Shown here: positions 44,618 to 58,112 of the stretch, in pieces
Layout: each line of letters begins with the position of its first letter
Numbering within the stretch: the stretch's first letter is position 1
NCBI GenBank assembly: GCA_963682175.1
Contig: OY821772.1
Span: forward strand, 56,442,925 to 56,506,924
Length of the DNA: 64,000 nt
Direction: 5' to 3'
Origin: Triglochin maritima
Lineage: Eukaryota > Streptophyta > Magnoliopsida > Alismatales > Juncaginaceae
Notes under the pieces: model-generated
What the model was told of the DNA's origin: nothing
What the model saw: the letters and a program-made list of their open reading frames with translations, nothing else
Database searches by the model: none
Position numbers and translations under genes: made by a program

Positions 44618-47600
44618 ATGAAGGAAATAGGTGAACTTGGTCACCTTTTGGTGTGTGTTTTCCTCTACAACTTCGCAATTTTCATGGTTCTACCAGCCAT
44701 AACTGATGTCACCATGGAGGCTCTCTGTCCTGGAAGGGAACAGTGTAGTCGTGCCATATACCTCTCTGGGTTCCAACAAACTGTGAGTTTTATTCTTTGG
44801 CTTCGACTCTACTCATCAAACATGATTTCACCTTTTCTCTTTTTTGTTCCGTTTGCCTTTTCTTTGTTTTATTCTCACTTACTCCTTTTCTAGCATATGG
44901 TACCTAGTTTAGAATACAGGACTTTGGTTATAAGTTATAACTAATGTCCGGCTTAGTATAATCATAAAATTATACTTTCTTGTAATGTATACATGACGTA
45001 TTTCTGCAGCTGGTACTAATTTCTGATGCTAGATGACATGTAAAATTATAAGTTCACAGGAATTGATGTTTAAGGGTGATTTTTTTTAATCTAACATTTC
45101 AAATATGCAAAAACTACCATTAAGATTTGATCCATAGTCTTGACTATTTCAAGACAGATCTTCCCGCTGAACTATCAGAGTAGGTTTCATAATTTGAATT
45201 TTTCGAAACTTAAATTCTCATAGCTTGAAATCATCTTCTTGTGACTATTATATGTGACTTCATCTAGATGTATTTTTGTTGAAATATGTACAAAAATCAC
45301 CCATTTTGTGTTACTAGTGAGAATTTCGGCAGAATACTTCAAGTTATAAATTTTCTTTAATAGAATTTTTTGAAGTACTTTTAATGAATCAACCACCCCT
45401 AAAGCACTAAAAAATTACGTTCCTCGCTTTCTTAAAAGGTTCTGTACAATCAATCTCACCCTAAAATTCACATAAGGCTACTTAGAAGTTAAATAATTCA
45501 TCCTTGGAATACCTCTGTTTGCATCTTTTACTCTATGTTTTTGTCATTTTTGTCTTAATATAGTCTGATGTGATGTGTAACTAATAATTCATCAACACTT
45601 CTGTCGTCTGCTTCGTTACACGCTTCTTCAATTGTCCAATCGATTTCTAATTAGACTTGGGAATGCATGATCCTGCTTGTTGGCATGCAAACGAATCCAT
45701 AACATTGAAATATAACAAAATTGGAAGCTTTCCTGATGATATATTTGATATAAGAGCCTCAGCCCTCAGGCCATAAACGTCAAACGCCTATTAGAAGAAT
45801 TATTTGCACTAATAATATAGCTTACTGCCTAAGTCCCTATCATTATCAATGTCCTCACAAATATCATTTGTAGATGAAAACAATTTTCAAATAGTTCATG
45901 GTAAAATAACTTGCAATGGACATCATATACAATTCTCATGCTTTAGTCAGCCTCATACCAAACATAGGAAGTGACATCAATTTTGATGTGCACCAAAAAG
46001 TGTGGGACTCGAGCTGCACTACAGGAGGAAATGGTGACATCCAATTTAATAATCCAAGTATGAGTACATGCACGCCTTCTTGTGTTGGTTGGCCTGCTCA
46101 TGTCATATAACATCACCTTTTCAACAAAATTAGATGCATATCACCGACCCACATTGATAACTTATGGAATTATAGGGTGGTAAAATTAAGGTTCCTACCT
46201 AAAAGAATTCCCAACTAAAAGTTACATGATAAAATTACGAGTGGCGGGTAATAATTAGGATTTTCCATTTTCTCCTTCTTATCACGTCTAGATAATAAGG
46301 TCTGACGTCCGAGTGGGCAGATGTTGACTCACTAACTCCTATCGGGTCCATATCATGAAATATGTAGTAAGTCGTCTAATTTGGTATAAATTAAGAATGT
46401 TGAACAATTATTGCGATAATACAAAGTTCTTTTCAATTTGTATGATATATGTATTTCCAAGGAAAAGTATTTGTTATTGCTTCATCTTTACTCGAGGTTT
46501 CGAGATGAAATTTCAGTTGTTGATAAGCCGAACTAGTAATCATCTATTTGACAATTTAATGTTTTATCCAAAGAAAACACTAGGACAAATAGGATCTTGT
46601 TTTGTTTCTGAACTAGATATTATACAGATCTCAAAGTTCAACAGAGTTTACTGACAGGGCTTACCAGGAAAATAATACGCCCAGTTCAGTTTAACATATG
46701 ACCACCTAATCTTTTTATAATTATAATTATAATTAGATTAATGTATCTTTAATGATTGTTAGTGTTAAATATGCTTTTATACATCTTTATCATCAAACTA
46801 AGCAATAAGCAGTAAACATGCAAAGTAATGTACGTCATATTTATTTAAGATATAAACCACGTTGGACAAGAATATCCAACATAACAACCCTGAGTTCGCT
46901 CCCCTGTAATGCTTCCAATAACCTAAATCCGATGGGAGTTCAGTCGTCCAAGTTCTAGTGAAAATAGGACTGTTAATCACAAATTAACCTAAATTCATGA
47001 AACATAACATACGACTCTAACGGTTGTTAACAGTTGTTAAATGGAAGTATATCAAAGTAATTAATCAAATTGCAAGTGTACTGAGTTAATAAAAACATTA
47101 TACATGTGTAAAGATCTAACAAGATATTTTTAGAAGTGCACTCAAACAAATATTTCACTTTTATATGCTTTAGAAACTTTAGTCGGTGTAAAAAACCCAG
47201 AAAATCCCAAAAAGAACATGAAAACAATGGAGTGTGAATTGATTGTTGAACCAGTTATTTTCCACTTTGGTGAGTTGCCTTTTTTTGTTTTTAATAATGG
47301 TAGTTTACGTTGGTCTTTGTTAGTGTTTTATCTTTTTCAATTTGACAGTGGAAAGTGGAAACATATATTAATAGTGAGATTAGACATATGGGCTAATTTC
47401 TATGTTTGTCCTGCAGATCACAGGAATCGGAACTCTTATCTTAACTCCTTTTCTAGGAAATCTTTCGGACGAGTACGGTAGGAAAACAATACTAACACTT
47501 CCTATGACAATTGCAGTTGTGCCCCTAGGTAACGGAATTTTTTATGTCAAATTTTATTCGACTTAAAAAATGCTGACAAATTTAGGTATTATTGTTTTTA

Positions 47601-50600
47601 TTTATTGATTGCAGCTATATTGGCATGTGGTCGGAGCACATACTTGTTTTACGCATATTATGTTACAAGTACACTTACAGGGATGATTTCAAAGGGATGC
47701 ATGCCTTGCTTGACTCTTTCATATGTGGTAATCAAAATTTCTATTGTGACTTCGAACAGCATGACCAACTGCAATTAACCTACCTACTAGATCTTCATAG
47801 TTCAAATAGTTGTGTTTTGAAATCAATAACCAACGACATGAAATGGAGTTCGTATGTAGTATTTACGTCTTAGACTAACATAATAAGAAGAATATGTAAC
47901 TTACCACATGAAATGGAAATTATGGAGATGCTTGCATATTATGAACTTACCACACGATTATTGACCCTTTATTTTTGGGAAATTATGTACAAACATGTAA
48001 TTATTGACCATTTATTTTTGATATAGGTAACATGTTTCTTTTTAATAAAAATAATAATACTTGAACCTCCTAAATGCAATCTGCTGTCACTGGTTAGATA
48101 GTTGATAATGATTACTACGCGACTAAATTATGCAATGCAAATTTGATGAATAATAAAAGAGCCACATTTGCTGGCATATTAACAAATAAATCCAAGCTAT
48201 TATCCTCCGGCGGCCCAAAAGGCCCAGAAGCCCAAAATAAATTATCTTACGATGGCATAGTTTCGTAATAACTTCAAACATCAGAGGCATATGTGTTTAA
48301 CACTCAACCGCAGGCCGACAAGGTTGGCGAACTCCGGCGAGCGGCGGCCTTCGGCGTGGTCTCCGGCGTCTCCGCCGCCGGTTTTGTGGTCGGAACACTC
48401 GTCGCCCGTTTCATCCCCACATCCCTGACCTTCCAGGTCTCGACCACCTTCGCGTTGGTGGCGCTGGTCTACATGAGGGTGTTCCTCGTCGAGTCGGTGG
48501 GATTCGAGGCCGAAATCGACGACGTATCGCGCCCTATCGTGTCCGCTACTGGTGAGGTTGAGTTGGAGAGGCGGACGTCCTCGAGCCGGAGGAGTCTGTC
48601 GCCGATGGATATGGTTCAGTTGGTTAGAAGCAGGTCAGCGTCGTCTTAGATTTTCCTTTGTCTATGCATAAACCAAAAAAAATTAAAAATTAAAAATCGT
48701 ATTTTCTGCGAAAATATTGTAAAACCTCGAGCATTTTCGGGTTTTTTTTTCTTCCTTTCTTCCGGAATTTAGTCTTGCGAAATTAAATTGGTCTACCACC
48801 GGAACAAAATCGAAGCACTTAAGTGAGGAATAGTGGATCGAACTTCATTATGGAGTGTTGCGTGGGTTTGATGTTGCTAAAAAGTCAGAGTGATGTTAAA
48901 AAGGCAATCAAAGTTTATGTGGTGTGAGATTAGTCTGGTCGTAAGATAAGAAGAATACTTCTAGTCACATGAGTGTTACATACATATAGTCTAGTGTAAG
49001 TTTGCTTTTATGAAGCAAATTCACTTTTCGATTCGTTAGATGTAATTATTTTTTATTTACAAACAATGGAGGAGGTGCATGCCACCGTTGCAGAAGCACT
49101 TTGCTCGTTCCCTTCCTTAGAGGGATCAAGGCCCTGAGAGGATCCCAAGGGACTCATTCAATCACCTATAACCTGGGTTCCATAGTTTTTCTTAAGGGCC
49201 CTAACTCCGTTATAGTTGTGTGCTGATTTCTGGTCATTGTTTTGCAGTGTGACATTTTCTCAAGCAGCAGTTATTGCATTTCTGGCAAGTTTTGGTGATA
49301 GTGGTCTGCAAGATTCTCTGCTAGTATGTATCATTTTCTTTTGAATTAGAATGTTTTGGATTGGGATTTTGTGGTGCTTTACATATTTATTCTATATAGT
49401 ATCATAGATCTCCGGAGATTTTAATCTAGAAAATGTTCATTCTTAGCTTCATATCATATCATGGTGAAATGGTGGTAGATCGATATCAAGTAACCATTTC
49501 TTAGAGCAAGTTCATTTGCATAAAGTTTTTCACATGTCAAGATGAAAACTATGAACGAAAATCGTACAGTGTCTTGTGTTATATAAGCATGGTGAGCAGT
49601 ATTTTGGATAACTCCAATTGTCATGAACCTTCTTTAGTGGATAGTGCTTTTTTTACCCGAGCAGATTTTAAAGAATTATTTCTCTAATATCACTTATTTC
49701 TGCTGCTTACAAATAGAAAATACCTCATCCACTAATACTTCCATTTTCTTACCCTTTCTCCAGTATTTTTTGAAAGCACAGTTTCATTTCAGCAAGGATC
49801 AGTTTGCTAATTTGTTGCTAATTGTGGGGATTTCTGGGGCGTTTTCGCAGGTACTTCCTTTTCTGATAAACTGTTACATTTCATTATTATTTGGGAATAG
49901 AATATTTACTATAATTTCTTTCTTCAGTTTTTGATGGGATTACATCATAAACACAAGTTACTATTCAAATATTATCATGCTTAGGGGTCTTGGACTCCTT
50001 GTCATTTTTCTTGTTATCAAATGAAATGGAGCTTCTATAACTATCAAACTGGCGCTTCAATACAGCTGCTTTTGATGCCTGTCATAATCCCTGCCATTGG
50101 AGAGGAAAAACTGCTAAGCTTGGCACTGTTGGCTTCCTGCGCACATGTAACCCTTTCTCTTTTTTGTTTTAATTTTATTTTTCAGTAGGAGCTACTGATT
50201 CTAAATCTTCTCATCTGTTGTCTCATTCTCACAGATATTCCTGTACAGCATTGCTTGGGCTTCCTGGGTACTGATCTCAACTTGTATACTTACTTTTGCC
50301 TGATGGATGATGCACAAGAGTGCAACTAGAGTGGGAAACAATCCATCTTACAATTGAATCAATCCCACTGTCTACAGTGTTTTATAGCCATAAAACATTA
50401 AAACCTGTCATGTAGGATTGTTTTTTAGAATATCTCGTGGCCGCCAGGATTTGCTCAAAAAAAATTATCCATACTCAAGAGGTCTAAAGTGTAAAGTAGT
50501 AATGTCCACAGCATATCATACTTAACTGGTTTCAAGTGGTAAATTACATGCTCCTTATCGGCCGTATGTAAAATGCTTACTATTTTCGATTCCATCCACC

Positions 50601-51492
50601 CAGCTTATTTCAATTCATAGTATTAAATGCAGGTTGTGTATCTAGCTGGTGCCTTTATAGTCGCAAGTGTTTTTGTTCATCCATGTGTGAGTACTTTTGT
50701 TCTGTTATTCATTCCAAGCTTTTACTTTTGCTCCTATAAATTTATTTGCAATGCTGATGCTTCTATTGTACTACACAGCTCAGAAGCATAGTCTCCAAAA
50801 GAGTTGGTCCTCACGAACAGGCAAGCACCGTACTGTTTTCATCAATCAAACCCTGACTTCCTTGTCAAATAAGATTGCACTCAGGATATTTATTTTTGTA
50901 CACATTTCATTCATAAGTTATATTACACTGTAATTTGCAGTTTACTAATGAAATGTTTAATTGAGACGAGAAACTGAAAGACCCTCTGATTTCCATTGTG
51001 ATGTGAGAAGAACAAATTTTATTAGACACCTCTGCCTCACGGTAACCCTGCCTTGGTCATATTGTTTTTTATTGAACAAAATTTCTATACAGGGAGTGGC
51101 TCAAGGATGCATTTCTGGTGTAGCTTCATTTGCTAACATATTAGCCCCATTAGTAATTTCTCCTCTAACAGGTGATTGTTACAATCCAAACAAAAGCTTT
51201 GCTTGCTCGATGACCCCATCTAAAAAATCAATCTACTCTTTGCAGCTTTATTCCTCTCCAAGAATGCACCTTTTCATTTTCCAGGATTCAGCCTTTTGTT
51301 TACAGGATTTATAGCGGTAATAGCTAATCTCCCATATCTAATTCTTTTATAGATATTCCACAATGCCATTCACTTCCTAAGCAGACTTATCTTTTCTAAA
51401 TGCAGATGGCTGCCTTTGTACAGAGCCTCGCGATGACGAGGGTCGATTCTCCTATTCTGATCAAAAAACTTAATGGACCCCTACTAGCTTAA
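44618..51492 (+). CDS. MFS transporter, tetracycline-transporter-like (MEE15 type), 13 exons (about 439 aa)
   Basis: This membrane transporter of the major facilitator superfamily resembles Arabidopsis At2g16970-At2g16990 and animal 'hippocampus abundant transcript-like' proteins; its substrate is unknown. The exons are 44,618-44,782, 47,417-47,528, 47,615-47,727, 48,314-48,633, 49,248-49,323, 49,764-49,850, 50,066-50,146, 50,235-50,267, 50,633-50,686, 50,779-50,820, 51,093-51,171, 51,246-51,316 and 51,406-51,492. The frame is continuous throughout. Recognisable parts are helix 1 (LGHLLVCVFLYNFAIFMVLP), the MFS loop GNLSDEYGRKT, ACGRSTYFYAYYV, FQVSTTFALVALVYMRVFLVES before a cytosolic loop, SVTFSQAAVIAFLASFGDSG, and a C-terminal GVAQGCISGVASFANILAPL. 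The intron after exon 10 starts with GC. Intron 1 (2.6 kb) carries a transposon fragment. Exon 4 is strikingly CpG-rich compared with the others. Confidence 0.9.
46930..47158. mobile_element. Terminal fragment related to the 25.6-kb TIR element, in MFS intron 1
   Basis: The stretch matches the right 170-200 bp of the element at 25,628-26,679 in order: CACAAATTAACCTAAAT, AAACATAACATAC, a TAATTAATCAA block, and AGTGCACTCAAACAAATAT at the end. No matching left arm was found in the intron, so it is a truncated copy. Confidence 0.65.
50821..51092 (+). other. Probable GC-AG intron in the MFS gene
   Basis: Exon 10 ends GAACAG and the next bases are GCAAGC. The following exon begins GGAGTGGCTCAAGGA after a TATACAG acceptor. 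This joins HEQ to GVAQG in frame, matching the family's conserved NEQGxAQG region. No GT donor nearby preserves the frame. GC-AG introns are a known minor class (about 1 percent of plant introns). Confidence 0.7.
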
Positions 51493-52094
51493 GTGACATT
51501 ATAGTGATTCACAGTTGGTGCTAGTTTTCTAACAACTTGGTTTCAAGTTGTCGAAAATCAAATGTGTATGCCCATATTCCCATTGCTATCAAAGTACAGT
51601 AATGCTAAGCAAAGCAGGGTGATAGCGGATGATCTCATCTTTTTAGAGAACAGGGTATTATGGTGGAGGTATGTACGTTGGTATGTTATAGTGTACATAT
51701 ATGTTTGCAATATAGTTTGAGCTTCTTGTCCAATATTTTTCTTCAGTGTATTTCTTTCTTAAAAAGAGAATCAAGTCTAATTAATCGTACTCTTGCTATT
51801 CCAGTGATATTTAAGAAAATTGGGCATCATCTCAAAATCAACTAATGTTGAGTGGATTGATACGGATCTTAATTCACGATACTGGATCTAACTTTTTAAT
51901 CGGGAATTATTCTCAACCTTGAACATCAAAATCTTCAGACGTATCGATACGAGCTATCCTATATTATGGTTACAAAACCATTCCTAAAGCTCTAATATTC
52001 ATAGGAAGAAACGCATGGAAAGAATCGTCCTTGCTTACATGAAACGGATCTCATAAGCAAGGAGCAGTATAATAAGTTGTAGAGGTAGTACCAA

Positions 52095-52595
52095 CTAATT
52101 AACGGTCACTTTTCCGACCATACCAGCTCCCTGGTGGGGAGCACAGTAGAAGCTGTAAGTCCCCTTCTCCTTAAGTGTCACACTGAATTCCTCGCCAGCG
52201 GAGTTAAGTAAGTTTTCCTCGTCCATCGAGATGGCCGCTGCATTGACACCCTCCGGCACCTCATCCTCGTCGAAAACGACATTATGAGGGAATCCGGCGT
52301 TGTTCTTGAAAACAATCTTTTCCCCTGCAGAAACCGTGAAGTCGTTCGGCACGAAAGCCAGTGAGCCATCGTCACCTCCAAGCAAGACCTCCATTGCCAA
52401 CACGTTGCTCGCCAGAACTGCACTGGTAGCCGTTGCGACGACCACAACTCCGATATCTTTCATAGAGGCTTTAACCAACAGCCCTGGGAATTTTGGAGTG
52501 ACAACCGTAGGAATGGTTGATCGGATAGGGGTTGAGCCGGGCTTGAGGCCGGTGAATTGGGGAATGGTGACGGTTGTAGAACTCAAAGAAGCCAT
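52095..52595 (-). CDS. PETE: Plastocyanin, chloroplastic (166 aa)
   Basis: This thylakoid-lumen blue copper protein carries electrons from cytochrome b6f to photosystem I. The single exon encodes a two-part transit peptide of 67 residues: a Ser/Thr-rich stromal part, then a hydrophobic lumen-targeting stretch [18 protein letters not shown]. The mature protein is 99 residues. Mature numbering gives the copper ligands His37 (in GFPHNVV), Cys84, His87 and Met92 (in [10 protein letters not shown]). The acidic patches that bind cytochrome f and PsaF are intact (DEDE at 42-45, and DEE at 58-60), as is Tyr83. The mature protein would start at Met (MEVLLGG), where Ile, Val, Ala or Leu is commoner. 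The ATG at 52,595 is the only start giving a transit peptide. All key residues are present, so the gene should be functional. Confidence 0.97.
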   Translation of the reverse strand: MASLSSTTVTIPQFTGLKPGSTPIRSTIPTVVTPKFPGLLVKASMKDIGVVVVATATSAVLASNVLAMEVLLGGDDGSLAFVPNDFTVSAGEKIVFKNNAGFPHNVVFDEDEVPEGVNAAAISMDEENLLNSAGEEFSVTLKEKGTYSFYCAPHQGAGMVGKVTVN

Positions 52596-52660
52596 TTTGA
52601 TTGCTGATTTTAGAAGAGGATGTTCAATGAAGTAGAGTAGGGGGGAAAGTTGTGAACAGA

Positions 52661-52670
52661 TTATGTATAA
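52661..52670 (-). promoter_or_regulatory. TATA-like box of plastocyanin
   Basis: On the minus strand TTATACATAA lies 66 bp before the start codon. Further upstream, around 52,720, are CCAATATATGG and a GGATAGACC GATA-type light-response word, typical of photosynthetic gene promoters. Confidence 0.45.
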
Positions 52671-53561
52671 GAGCTATTGATGATGAGGCAGTTGTGGTGA
52701 TAGGAGGAGGGTCTATCCATATATTGGCTTGTGGATTATGATGGCTTAAGATGCTGTGTGGTTCTTAAAATCCGAGCACTTTATTTGGCAAGAGGCTGAA
52801 AACAACATGTCCAAATTGTTACACCGTGTTTCTATGAGTTTTTAAAGCTGCGAAATTTGGCTAGTCACTGGATTTTTATTTTTATTTTTGGGGTAATTTC
52901 GGCTCAAGTTAAATTAGACTAACTTGAGCGCCGGAAAATATAGTCAGGAAATGCAAGGTCAAGAACATCTGTGTGTCAATCGTGTAATACAGTTCTACCT
53001 ACAAATGTTTTTATTACATTACAATTTACAAAGACAACATATATAGCATGTAAATGTTCTTGAATTTCAGAAGAAGAAAAAAATCCATTTCCAGTGTTGA
53101 CTAGTTTCGTATTGTCCGTGTTCCTGGATATTATTTGGACATGTTTCAACGGTACACCTCGTCCAGATAACGTTACGCCTGCACATTTACGTGGATCACT
53201 GAGAAACACGAATATTGACAACACATAAAGGATTCTTTCCAAGGATATCATAGGACAAATACAACTTATGATATTAGAAACATTGATAACAAAAAACCAG
53301 GAAAAAAATACATCTCGATCGGAATTAGAACTGGAGAAAGAGAAAATATCAACCAACTTAAGTAAACGGGCAGGTTAAAAATGTTCAACCACCATATTTA
53401 TCAAGAAGTTTATACACAAGTGCAGTACCAAGTTCAAAGAAACATTTTCTCTGTACTCCTAACGTATTAACATACACACTAAAAATTTATAGAAGTAGCT
53501 TAGGAATGTACATCGGTACACAACACACAACACCAAGTACAACATTCAACATGTTTTCACC

Positions 53562-56500
53562 TCAAATTGATGGAGGCTCATGGTCATCATCTTCAACTTC
53601 ATCCCAGAATTTGAAGTGCACATCAGCATCGCCTTTGTAGCGGAAATCAGGCCCCACATAGCACTTCATCTCTTGGAAAAGATTCAAGTTGTCCACCAAT
53701 TTATGGAACACATTGCACCCACAACACTAAAAAAAAAAGAGAAGCAAACAATCACAATAACAAAAGCAATAGGGTGTTAAGATGATCAGATCTGAAGGAA
53801 AGGAACATAAAGTTGTTCTGCACAATTGAAGTAATCTTGCATTTAAACAACCTAACCTGGAACATGACTTTCTTTAATTTCTCTCCATTCTCTTATTTTC
53901 TCTCCTTTTTAGTTATATGAAGTGAATTTGTGCTAAACCTAGATATTTTCCAGGATTTGATTGGCTTAAGTAAATTGTTGCGTCCAACAACGAAATTTAG
54001 AAGACAACTCACAAGTCACGAGTGAGTGATTTGTATAGTCACTGGAAGTTCCAGACCTTTCCAGACCTGAACTTTCATGATTAGTAAATCTTATATAAGA
54101 GGACTTCTCTTCGTACCTCAAGAAACACATGTTTCAAATCAATAAAACAATACCAAGCTGTACAGTTTCCTAACTAAATTCAAAGCTACTTTAGCACCAT
54201 TGACCACTAATGGAACTCGATTTCCTTGATAAAGTTTCCCGATCCCAAAACTTTAAAACCATTTGCACCTTCAGTTTGGGACCTCTAGATAGATGACTGC
54301 TTGATGCAAATATTAGCATTTTAGTGTAAGAGTCACGCTGAGGTAGTTTTATTATTATTGTCTAGATATGTTGGGGTTATTTGGGAGAAAAACGTGTTAA
54401 TCCAAAAACGAAAATCCTGTTACCTTTTAATCACTTTCTTCTTGTGGACCTCTTTAATGGTACATAGAAGTGAAGAACGGGAGCTTAATGGATGTACCAT
54501 AAAACATGCCAAAGGTCCAAGTAGGTAAAGCAAGGTTTGCTTGAAGAGAAACCCCTTGCTTGTAAACTCGACAAGATATGCCAATGGACAAGGTTAGAAA
54601 ATTCTCTAATGGCTTCATGATTATGGGAATCAATATTGAGGTTGTTGTTCTATGGAGAGAAAAACACCTCAATGTTGACTCTTTGAATCGTGAGACTGTG
54701 AGAAAATGTGTCTCAAATTTGTCCTAAGGCACACCACCACACCGTGTTTGACTTCACAAGAAAAGGGTTACTTCAAGCTACCCCCATCAAATTTCAGTTC
54801 CTCCAATGAGTTTGTTCCCCTTCTCCATGCCCAAACACCATCATCAAGGTGTGAAGAAGAAAGAAGAGTGTTATGGGATATTTACTTCCAGGTTTCAGAA
54901 ATAACACATGTTTATCCCCAAATGACCCCCAAAATTCCAGTGTTTGTATATGTTAACATTTATAATAGATCGACAATTTTTAGCTCAAAAGAATCATTTC
55001 AACTTTAGGTTACTAACTACAAACTTAATTTAAATCAAAGTGAAGAAATTCAATTTCAATAAGTTATAAAATATTAGTTTCTCTTAAGGAGTATTTGGGT
55101 GCGGTGCAACATATGTAGGCATTGCGAAACTAAAAAAAGAAGAAGATGAGATTTACAAATCCAAGATTCACAAAATATTGTGATGAGTCTTTCCCTTTTA
55201 CCTTGTTCGGATTAACATATTGTTCCCATCTCATGTGAATGTGATTAACAAATTTAGAATTTTTATGGAGTTCAAATCATACATGGATAACACAAACACA
55301 TAAGAATGCAGAAATGATCGTAGTTGAAAGCCGTATTGATTTTTTTTAATAACTTTTGTCAGAGATTGGTGATTTTTAAATGCCATGTACGATTTCTGGA
55401 CCTTAACAAGCAAGTCATCTAAATAAGCAATTTGCAAAAATGGATCTTAAAATGTCCTTATAAAACACAAAACTATCGCATCCTAACGTTAAGCATTAGC
55501 ATGACAACACTCTTCTAGTTACAATCTTTCAAGCAAGAAACTAACTCGAAATTCAAAATTTCTTTCGAGTAACAACTCAACTCTCATCCTCAAAACTCCA
55601 ATTCACCATCGTAAATAGTAAACATTTACTACGATACATTTCACAAGGAACTGCTGATGTTAGAGAACCTAATTTATATCCATGCATTCACATCATCCAA
55701 ATAACTGACATGCGCTTACAGTCCACCACGATCCGACTAACATTCTCTAGTGGTCTCACTCTGCACATTTCACTACACTACTCAGGCTTAACTTAACAGC
55801 GGTAAGGTAAGTAGCCCTTTTCCAAGTTGCCACTTCCAAGACTCAAATTGAAGCTGTTAGGATTGACTCTAATACTCACTCCACTTGATACGAATTCAAG
55901 AGAATTCATCCCGGTTACATAACCAGTGGAGGGCTATCCTATCAAGTAAGGACATCATACATCGATAACGAGGTCCGATTCGGATGTAAATTAATTACCT
56001 GAACGAAGACGGTCCCATCAGTGTAAGCGTGGGGGTTGATGGCCCTAGTGGTTCTCTGCCCGCACACCTTGCACGTGAACGCCACTCGCATCCTCCGGCG
56101 CGGCGACTTGGTGAAGAGCGACCACGGGAAAGTGGATACCTTATCGGATTCGGATCCACTGACCGGAGCAGGCGGACCTTCCATACCAGAACCCGTGGTC
56201 CACCCCCTCCCCGTGGCCGCACTCAGCACCAATCCCATGGCATCGTCCTAAACGAAGCAAAACAAAACGACATTTTCATTATTGCAAATAGAACCCTGAG
56301 GTATTGGGGTTTAGGTTTTTTTTTACCTTGGAGAAAGGGGAGAGCCAGGGCTTGATGGTGGGATCGGAGTCGGAGCCCGAGTCGGAGTCGGAGTCGGGTT
56401 TTTTACCTGAAAGAAAGGAAAGTTAGGTTAGATGAGATGAGATGAGATGAGATGGGGAAAGAGGAGAGGTTGTTTGGGTATATGTATGTACTTCTAGAAG

Positions 56501-56609
56501 CTGCGATTGGGAGGAAAGGGCGTCTTGATGGTGGGGTTATGGATTTGGAGTTGGTTGGGGAGAATATGGAGAGAGGAGAGGAAGTTGTGAGGTTGATCAG
56601 AGCTTCCAT
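53562..56609 (-). CDS. DNL/Zim17-type zinc finger protein, organellar (about 203 aa), four exons
   Basis: This protein has a DNL-type (Zim17/Hep) zinc finger. The family keeps organellar Hsp70 chaperones soluble; plant members are chloroplast or mitochondrial. The exons on the minus strand are 56,609-56,492, 56,406-56,327, 56,247-55,999 and 53,726-53,562, with in-frame GT-AG junctions. The N-terminus (MEALINLTTSSPLSIF) is rich in Ser/Thr and free of acidic residues, as in plastid transit peptides. A DSDSDSGSDSD acidic run follows in exon 2. The zinc ligands are CKVC at about 125-128 and the C150/C151-x-C153 group; between them are RTTRAINPHAY and DGTVFVQ, and after them HKLVDNLNLF with the DNL signature. 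The C-terminus is acidic (EVEDDDHEPPSI). Intron 3 is 2.27 kb. A (GATGA)n repeat sits in intron 1. Confidence 0.88.
53727..55998 (-). other. Large intron 3 of the DNL zinc finger gene
   Basis: This 2.27-kb AT-rich interval has no recognisable gene or bounded mobile element. It is bracketed by a CAGGTAAT donor and a TTTTTTTTAG acceptor. Confidence 0.6.
56431..56454. repeat. (GATGA)n microsatellite
   Basis: Nearly five tandem copies of GATGA lie inside intron 1 of the DNL zinc finger gene. Confidence 0.85.
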
Positions 56610-58112
56610 GGTGGATTGGTGGTGGTGGTGGAGGTGGACTGGACGGGAACGCGATTTTATTCTGTGGTTTCTGGAGTGGTCGGGGATTCTCTCTCTGACT
56701 GGTTTTTCTATACGTGATCGGAAGAAATTCGAGTTTGGAAGGGAAATTACGGAAATATCCTTCGGATAAAAAATAGAAGAAAAAAAACATTTTCTTTCCT
56801 TCAACGCAGAATATATATTGCAATCGTTCATTCGAAATTACAAGTATGAAAACAGATTTTTCATGAACTAGTAAACTTCTCTCGGCTTCTTGCAAACTCA
56901 TCATTTCCTTGAATCACCTCTCAATCTTTTACTTCGAAACTAAAAATAATAATCATGGAAACCAAGTTTTGACGGCAAAACAATCAAAACCTTGAAGAAT
57001 TGAAATGTCGGACCTTGGACTTAGTTGAAGACTTGATAGTGATGGTCTCGGATGCTGATTATTTTACTATTATATGAAAATGTTAAGATGATTTCAATAG
57101 AAAATTAGTCAGTAGAATGGAAAGGACGGTGGAGAACTTGTACAAACAAAACTCAATTCGAAGAGCACTTCCAGTGACTATGCATGCGCATTGTGTTGGA
57201 TGGTGCATCTAAGGTTCGAATGATCGATACTCAATTTCTTTCAGCTCAATCTTCACAGGGGTGTACGGCTCAATGTCTTTGCCACATGAATTTGAAAGTT
57301 TTTTTTTAAATTGGTTTCGAGTCATATGCAGCACAATACTTCAATCTTTCTTTCTCCACCACTGACTGAGGATTAGAGGATATATACATGTGATACATCA
57401 ATAACACACTGTTATTCTGTTAATCCAATATCGATGTGTCCAAAGCAATCCGATTTGCAGCAGAACGAGTCAGATTCAGATACGCCCATCAACTGCCTAA
57501 AGATGCAATTTTGACATCCTCAACTTCCCTCCCAAGACCTTCCAATGCTTCGTAAATCTTTGCCGCCATGGGATGAGACTCATCTTCCACCCCAAACATA
57601 TGCATGGCATTGTCCACTTCAACTGCACTGTAACCAATCGGCTTTCTCACCCTTTTGTCCCTCATCAATAATCTCATCCTCGCTGCATCTTCCCACCTTC
57701 CGGCATCCTCATACATTTTCGCAAGAATCACGTACCGCCCTGCATTACCGGGATCAGCATCCAACATCCTTTCAGCCATTGTCTCCGCGACGTCCAACTT
57801 TTTATGTATTCTACATGCCTCCCCACACATCTTTCCTGGGCTCCATTGGCATGTTGTTAATGAACTCAATCGCCTCTTGAAGCCGCCCTGCACGGCCCAA
57901 CAAATCGACCACACAGGCGTAATGAACCTCGTGCTTCTCTACACCAAAATAGCCCATCATGTTAAACAATTCAATACCCCTTTCCATCATTCCAGCGTGA
58001 CTGCAGGCAGAAAGAACGGAAGTGAAGCACGTCGCATCAGGAACAACTCCCTTCTCTAACATCTCCAAAAACAACTCCACTGCCTTAGAAGCATGACCAT
58101 GCATACCATAGC

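Noticed and set aside
47592..47873. 93-codon plus-strand frame over MFS exon 3
   Set aside because: It is in a different frame from the family-conserved ACGRSTYFYAYYV reading and runs into the intron.
52300..52635. 111-codon plus-strand frame across plastocyanin
   Set aside because: It is antisense to a clearly identified plastocyanin coding sequence.
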